From: CAZJHX01 sp964545715
GTDB lineage: Bacteria > Myxococcota_A > UBA9042 > GCA-2863065
Direction of reading: 5' to 3'
Length of the DNA stretch: 36,353 bases
NCBI GenBank assembly: GCA_964545715.1
Contig: CAZJHX010000108.1
Coordinates: 1-36,353, forward strand
Position 1 is the stretch's first letter, and every line of letters starts with the position of its first letter. Made by a program: the position numbers and the translations under genes. The notes under the pieces were generated by a model. It saw nothing but the letters and a program-made list of their open reading frames with translations, did no database searches and was not told the DNA's origin. This document shows positions 32,424 through 36,353 of this stretch, one piece after another.

Positions 32424-33589
32424 GCATGCTGATAACAGTGATCGCGTCGCTACCGGCGCTGATCTTTGGGTGGGGCCTGTATGCAACGCTGCGCACCATA
32501 AAGGGCGTGCGTTCGGTGGATGAGCTGGACCCGAAGGAGCCGGCGGAGGGCTGGCCGGCGCTGTCGATCATCGTGCCGGCGTGCAACGAGGAGGTCGGGC
32601 TGGAGACGGCGCTGAAGACGCTGCTCGAGGTGCAATATCCGGCGCTGGAGATCGTCGCGATAAACGACCGCTCCACGGACAAGACCGGCGAGATCATCGA
32701 TCGGTTGGCCAAGACGGACGAGCGGCTGACGGCGGTGCATGTGGAGACGCTGCCGGACGGCTGGCTGGGCAAAGTGCATGCGCTGTCTGTGGGGTACGCG
32801 CGCAGCGAGGCGGACTGGGTGCTGCTTGCGGACGCGGACGTGCATCTGGAAGCCGACACCATGCAGCGGGTGATCGGGTGGGCCGAGGCGCAGGGCGTCG
32901 ATCACGTCACCGCAATCCCGGCCACCTGGCGGTCCGATTCGGGCGCCGAGGCGTGCTGGGCGTTCAACCTGGTCGGGCTGATGATGTTTGGCCGCATCTG
33001 GCGGATCTCGGACCCGGACGCCAACGCCCATGCCGGGTGCGGCGCCTTCAACCTCGTGCGCAAGACAGCGTTTGACGCCACCGAAGGCTTTGACTGGTTC
33101 AAGCTGGACGTGGCAGACGACTGGGCTGTCGGCCTCATGATGAAGCGCAACCGCAAGCGCTCCGCCATGGTCAACGGCCGGGGCCGCATCCACCTGCCCT
33201 GGTACCGCAGCTTCGGCGAGATGCTGCGCGGCATGGAGAAGAACAACTACGCGATCCTGGCGCGGTACAACATCTGGCGCGGGCTCGCCTACTGCGTGGG
33301 TCTGCTGGTGCTGGGCGTGGGACCGCTACTGGTGCCGCTGCTGCCTGGGACGTACGCAACGGGCGCCGGAGTGACGGGCATCGCGCTGATGCTGATGTGC
33401 AGCGTTTTGACGAATCGCTGGCTTCGGCGGCCGCTCACCGACGCCCTGCTGCTGCCGCTGGGCGGCCTGTTGAACGCGCTGATCATGGCGCAGGCGCTCA
33501 TTCACGGCTCCCGCCGGGGCGGGGTCGCGTGGCGCGGCACGGTGTATCGAAAGGAAGACATGCTCCCTCACATGCGGGTGAAGCTGTAG
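32420..33589 (+). CDS. Membrane glycosyltransferase, family 2-like
   Basis: 389 aa from TTG 32420, which overlaps the UbiA stop. AGAGGGA lies 7 nt upstream, and the ATG at 32426 is the alternative. An N-terminal membrane helix (about 4-24) precedes a GT-A domain with IIVPACNEE (about 50-58), INDRSTDKTGEI and DAD (Asp138-Asp140) for metal/nucleotide-sugar binding. DVADDWAVGLMMKRN (about 230-244) resembles the acceptor-side Asp region. Two or three C-terminal membrane helices follow (about 290-360). It resembles hopene-/carotenoid-associated GT2 enzymes in layout, and a prenyl-lipid acceptor would fit the UbiA neighbour. That link is inference. Confidence 0.88.
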   Translation: MSMLITVIASLPALIFGWGLYATLRTIKGVRSVDELDPKEPAEGWPALSIIVPACNEEVGLETALKTLLEVQYPALEIVAINDRSTDKTGEIIDRLAKTDERLTAVHVETLPDGWLGKVHALSVGYARSEADWVLLADADVHLEADTMQRVIGWAEAQGVDHVTAIPATWRSDSGAEACWAFNLVGLMMFGRIWRISDPDANAHAGCGAFNLVRKTAFDATEGFDWFKLDVADDWAVGLMMKRNRKRSAMVNGRGRIHLPWYRSFGEMLRGMEKNNYAILARYNIWRGLAYCVGLLVLGVGPLLVPLLPGTYATGAGVTGIALMLMCSVLTNRWLRRPLTDALLLPLGGLLNALIMAQALIHGSRRGGVAWRGTVYRKEDMLPHMRVKL

Positions 33590-33594
33590 GCTGC

Positions 33595-36353
33595 CTAATC
33601 CGCGTCGCAGGTGTTGGTCGCCTCGTTGCCGGTGAAGCCCGCCGGGCAGGTCACAACACACTCTGAGTCGGGCGAGTACAGGAAGGTGCCGTCAGGGCAC
33701 GTCGCGACGCACAGGTTTGTGACGGTGTTGCCCAACGGCTTGGGCAGCCCGGCGCAGCTGGTCACGCACGTGTTGGTGCTGTCGTCGCCGAACTTGCCGC
33801 TGCCGCAGTCCGCGATGCACTGGCTGGCCCCGTCGTCGAAGGTGCCGTTGACACATGCGGTCACGCACTGCTCGTTGACCAGGTCGGTCAGCGTGCCGCC
33901 GGGGCACGTCGCGACGCACAGGTTGGTCGTGGTGTCGTTGTACGTCACAGGCGCCGGACAGTTGGTCACGCATGAGTCCGTGGTGGAGTCACCGTACCGG
34001 CCGGCCGGGCAGGTCACGACACACGTGGCTGTGGGACCGTCCTCGAACGTGTTGACCGGGCAGCTCGACACACACAGGTTGGTCGTGGTGTCGCCCAGGT
34101 TGTCGCCGCCCGCGCAGGTGGTGACGCAGAGGCTGGAAGAAGACTGCCCGTACTTGCCGTTGGGACAAGTCGCGACGCAGAGGCTTGTTGCGCTGTCGCC
34201 GAACGTACCGCCCGTGCAGGTGGCCTCGCATTTGCCGGTGCCGCTGTCGCCGAACTTCCCACCCGAGCACAACGCCACGCACTGGCTGCTGGAGCTGTCC
34301 GCGAAGGTGCCGCTGGGGCACGCCGTTGTGGCCGGAACGTGTCGCCACAGCTCGGCCCCGGACGTGCCGTTGTCCGCGACGAAGAACAGCGCGGTGCCCA
34401 GCTGAGTGGCCTCGGTAGCGCCCGAGCCGCCCGCGCCGGAGACGATGTCCATCACAATGGAGGTGCCGCCGGCGGTGCCGTCGGTCTGCCACAACTCCTG
34501 GCCGGCCACGCCGTCGTCCGCGTTGAAGAACACCTGCGCCAGAATGGACGCGCTGCCGGCCGGCGATGAGCCGCCGGCCCCGGAGACGATGTCCTTGATC
34601 TGTGTGGTACCGCCGGCGGTGCCGTCGCTCTGGAAGATCTCCACGCCACTGGAGCCGTCGTTGGCCGTGAAGAACACCTTGTTGGCGAACCCGACCAGGT
34701 TGCCGGGGTTGGAGCTGTTGACGCCCGAGCGGACGTCCTTTACGAGCGTGGTGCCGCCGGCCGTGCCGTCGGTGACCCACAGCTCGGAGCCGTTGACGCC
34801 GTCGTTGGCCCGGAAGTAGACCTTGCTGCCCACGGCCGCGAAGTTGGTCGGGAACGAGGACGACGCGCCGGACCGGATGTCCTTCAACAACATCGTGCCG
34901 CCGGCTGTCCCGTCGGTGATCCAAAGCTCTGTGCCGTTGGTCCCGTCATCCGCGACGAAGACCACCTTGGACCCCAGCGTCGTGAAGGACGCCGGGTTCG
35001 AGGACGTCGCCCCGGACTGAATGTTCTTCAGCAGCACGGTGCCGCCGGAGGTGCCGTCACTCTTCCACACCTCGAATCCGTTTGTGCCCTCGTCGGCGCC
35101 GAAGATGACATCCGAGCCCAGCGCGGCGAGCGAGCCCGACACGCTGCTGCCGGCCCCACCGTCGATGTTCTTCACCTGCGACGTGCCGGCGCCGGTGCCG
35201 TCGCTCTTCCAAAGCTCGACACCATCGGTGCCGTTGTTGGCCCGGAAGAAGGCCGTCCCACCGGCGTTGGTGATGACGTCCGGGTTACTGCTGCCCGTCC
35301 CGCTCTGAATGTCCTCAACCAGGACGGTCCCGGCCACCGTGCCGTCGCTGACCCACAGCTCTCGCCCGTTGGTCGCGTCGCTGGCGCTGAAGAACAGGTT
35401 CGTCCCAACCGCGGCCAGGTTCGCCGGCGCTGATCCGGTCGCCCCGGCCACGATATCTTTGAACAGCTTGGTTCGGACGGAGCACAGGGAGAACAAGCAC
35501 AGGTTGGTGCAGTCCGCATCCGCCGTGCAGGCCTGGTCGTCATCGCGCAAGCAGATGTTTCCTGCGCTGCAGGTGTTCTGGAAGTTGGCGTCGTTGCAGT
35601 CGTCGCTGGCGTCACAGGCGCCCGAGGTCTCGGACAGCGCGGCGCACTTCAGGCTGATGCACGTGTTCGTGCACTCGCTGTTGGCCGCGCAGGTCTCCAG
35701 GTTGTCGCGCAGACAGACGCCGCCGGCCGTGCAGCTGTGCTTGAACGTGGCGTCGCTGCAGTCATCGTTGTCGCTGGCGTCGCACGTGCCATTGGTCCCC
35801 GCCTTGGCCGCGCACTCGTTGCCGATGCACGCGTCCGTGCTGACACACTCGGTGTTGCCGACGTTGCAGGTCTCCCCGACCTTGAGGCGGCACTCGTTGA
35901 CGCCGGCGCTGGTGTCGCACACGTTCGTGGCGGGGGACGCGCAGTCCGCGGTCTCGTCGCACACGCCGTTGGTAGCCGAGGCCGCCTTGCACTGCTTGGC
36001 GGTCGCGCCGTCGCTGTCGTGATCGACGCACACGTTCACGCACTGGCTGTTGGCCGTGCACTCCTGGTCGTTGACCCGCAGGCATTGGACCCCGGTGCAA
36101 TTGTGGTTTGCCGTGCAGTCCGCCGTCTCGTCGCACACGCCGTTGGTGCCCGACTGCGCCTTGCACTGCTTGGAGGTCGCACCGTCGCTGTCGTGATCGA
36201 CGCACACGTTGACGCACTGGCTGTTCAGCGTGCAGTCCTGGTCGTTGTCGCGCAGGCACTGGTTGCCCGTGCACGTGTGGTTCGCCGCGCAATCCGTCGT
36301 CTCGTCGCACACGCCGTTGGTGACCGAGTCCGCCTTGCACTGCTTGGCGGTCG
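33595..36353 (-). CDS. Repeat-built Cys-rich surface protein (5' partial)
   Basis: More than 918 codons; the start lies beyond the right edge because the frame is open to base 36353. Order from the visible N-terminus: Cys-rich repeats of 58 residues (QCVNVCVDHDSDGAT.KQCKA) and related variants to about 35480; then eight 48-residue repeats with the core GxELWxSDGTxxGT (34330-35440), a propeller-like module; then about a dozen 20-23-residue repeats CPxGxFxDSxTxxCVxxC (33600-34320) that resemble TNFR/GCC2-type Cys repeats. It ends NEATNTCDAD. No catalytic motif is seen. Probably a surface structural or adhesive protein. Convergent with the glycosyltransferase, with 5 bp between the stop codons. 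Confidence 0.85.
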   Translation of the reverse strand, partial: TAKQCKADSVTNGVCDETTDCAANHTCTGNQCLRDNDQDCTLNSQCVNVCVDHDSDGATSKQCKAQSGTNGVCDETADCTANHNCTGVQCLRVNDQECTANSQCVNVCVDHDSDGATAKQCKAASATNGVCDETADCASPATNVCDTSAGVNECRLKVGETCNVGNTECVSTDACIGNECAAKAGTNGTCDASDNDDCSDATFKHSCTAGGVCLRDNLETCAANSECTNTCISLKCAALSETSGACDASDDCNDANFQNTCSAGNICLRDDDQACTADADCTNLCLFSLCSVRTKLFKDIVAGATGSAPANLAAVGTNLFFSASDATNGRELWVSDGTVAGTVLVEDIQSGTGSSNPDVITNAGGTAFFRANNGTDGVELWKSDGTGAGTSQVKNIDGGAGSSVSGSLAALGSDVIFGADEGTNGFEVWKSDGTSGGTVLLKNIQSGATSSNPASFTTLGSKVVFVADDGTNGTELWITDGTAGGTMLLKDIRSGASSSFPTNFAAVGSKVYFRANDGVNGSELWVTDGTAGGTTLVKDVRSGVNSSNPGNLVGFANKVFFTANDGSSGVEIFQSDGTAGGTTQIKDIVSGAGGSSPAGSASILAQVFFNADDGVAGQELWQTDGTAGGTSIVMDIVSGAGGSGATEATQLGTALFFVADNGTSGAELWRHVPATTACPSGTFADSSSSQCVALCSGGKFGDSGTGKCEATCTGGTFGDSATSLCVATCPNGKYGQSSSSLCVTTCAGGDNLGDTTTNLCVSSCPVNTFEDGPTATCVVTCPAGRYGDSTTDSCVTNCPAPVTYNDTTTNLCVATCPGGTLTDLVNEQCVTACVNGTFDDGASQCIADCGSGKFGDDSTNTCVTSCAGLPKPLGNTVTNLCVATCPDGTFLYSPDSECVVTCPAGFTGNEATNTCDAD
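34330..35440 (-). repeat. Coding tandem repeat, 144-bp unit, about 8 copies
   Basis: The sequence GTGCCGCCGG recurs at 34751 and 34895, exactly 144 bp apart, and the encoded 48-residue ELW.SDGT unit recurs eight times. Copies differ at many synonymous sites, so the array is old and under protein-level selection. Confidence 0.85.
35987..36353 (-). repeat. Coding tandem repeat, 174-bp unit, at window edge
   Basis: TTGCACTGCTTGG occurs at 35987 and 36161, and a third copy begins at 36335, each 174 bp apart. Each unit encodes a 58-residue Cys-rich repeat. Copies are highly similar at DNA level, so this array is more recent than the 144-bp array, and the gene may be copy-number variable or mis-assembled beyond the edge. 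Confidence 0.85.

Noticed and set aside
34330..36353. CRISPR array
   Set aside because: Regular 144- and 174-bp periodicity is in-frame protein repeat. There are no short identical repeats with unique spacers and no cas genes.

Overview
This is GC-rich bacterial DNA packed with large exported proteins. Many carry lipobox signal peptides, stalk-like Val-Pro-Asp repeats, Cys-rich 'CDDGNxCT' repeats, LamG-type folds and 'DDVW.VG' propeller repeats. With a Hanks-type kinase bearing a PEGA domain, this points to the Myxococcota/Bradymonadota ('delta-proteobacterial') group. There is no rRNA, tRNA or housekeeping marker, so the assignment is inferred from protein style. A run of 10 Ns (3253-3262) shows that this is a draft scaffold. 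Both window edges cut through genes.

Layout. 1-4587 (-): one very large lipoprotein with Ig-like, two cohesin-like and a paired dockerin-like module, interrupted by the gap and running off the left edge. 4588-5053: inverted-repeat-rich intergenic DNA. 5054-6421 (-): M20 metallopeptidase. 6569-6712 (+): a 47-aa acidic protein. 6801-8825 (+): lipoprotein with an HExxH zincin centre. 8977-12679 (+): a two-gene unit of a c-type cytochrome lipoprotein and a Tat-signal DUF1501 protein. 12726-12932 (+): a small hypothetical protein. 13111-16595 (+): two VPD-stalk lipoproteins, one with a Vps62-like body and one a propeller. 16592-18742 (-): exported oligopeptidase B. 18743-19297: no protein gene, but a long structured region with a 59-bp hairpin and an exact copy of the 16S rRNA 3' tail. 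19298-20521 (-): secreted protein with a duplicated domain. 20719-28505 (+): operon of Ser/Thr kinase, TPR/PEGA-type membrane protein and a 1678-aa LamG lipoprotein. 28509-31544 (-): exported GMC oxidoreductase preceded by an unknown secreted protein. 31560-33589 (+): UbiA prenyltransferase and membrane glycosyltransferase. 33595-36353 (-): repeat-built Cys-rich surface protein running off the right edge.

Functionally the window looks like a cell-surface and periplasm toolkit: adhesion or scaffold proteins, three peptidases (two exported, one apparently cytoplasmic), exported redox enzymes, and a signalling kinase operon. No mobile element, CRISPR array or recognised defence system is visible. 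The most unusual part is the structured non-coding region 18781-19297, followed by the cohesin/dockerin lipoprotein at the left edge. TTG start codons appear at least four times, twice as TTGA overlaps with the preceding stop, and three convergent gene pairs leave 0-5 bp between stop codons.
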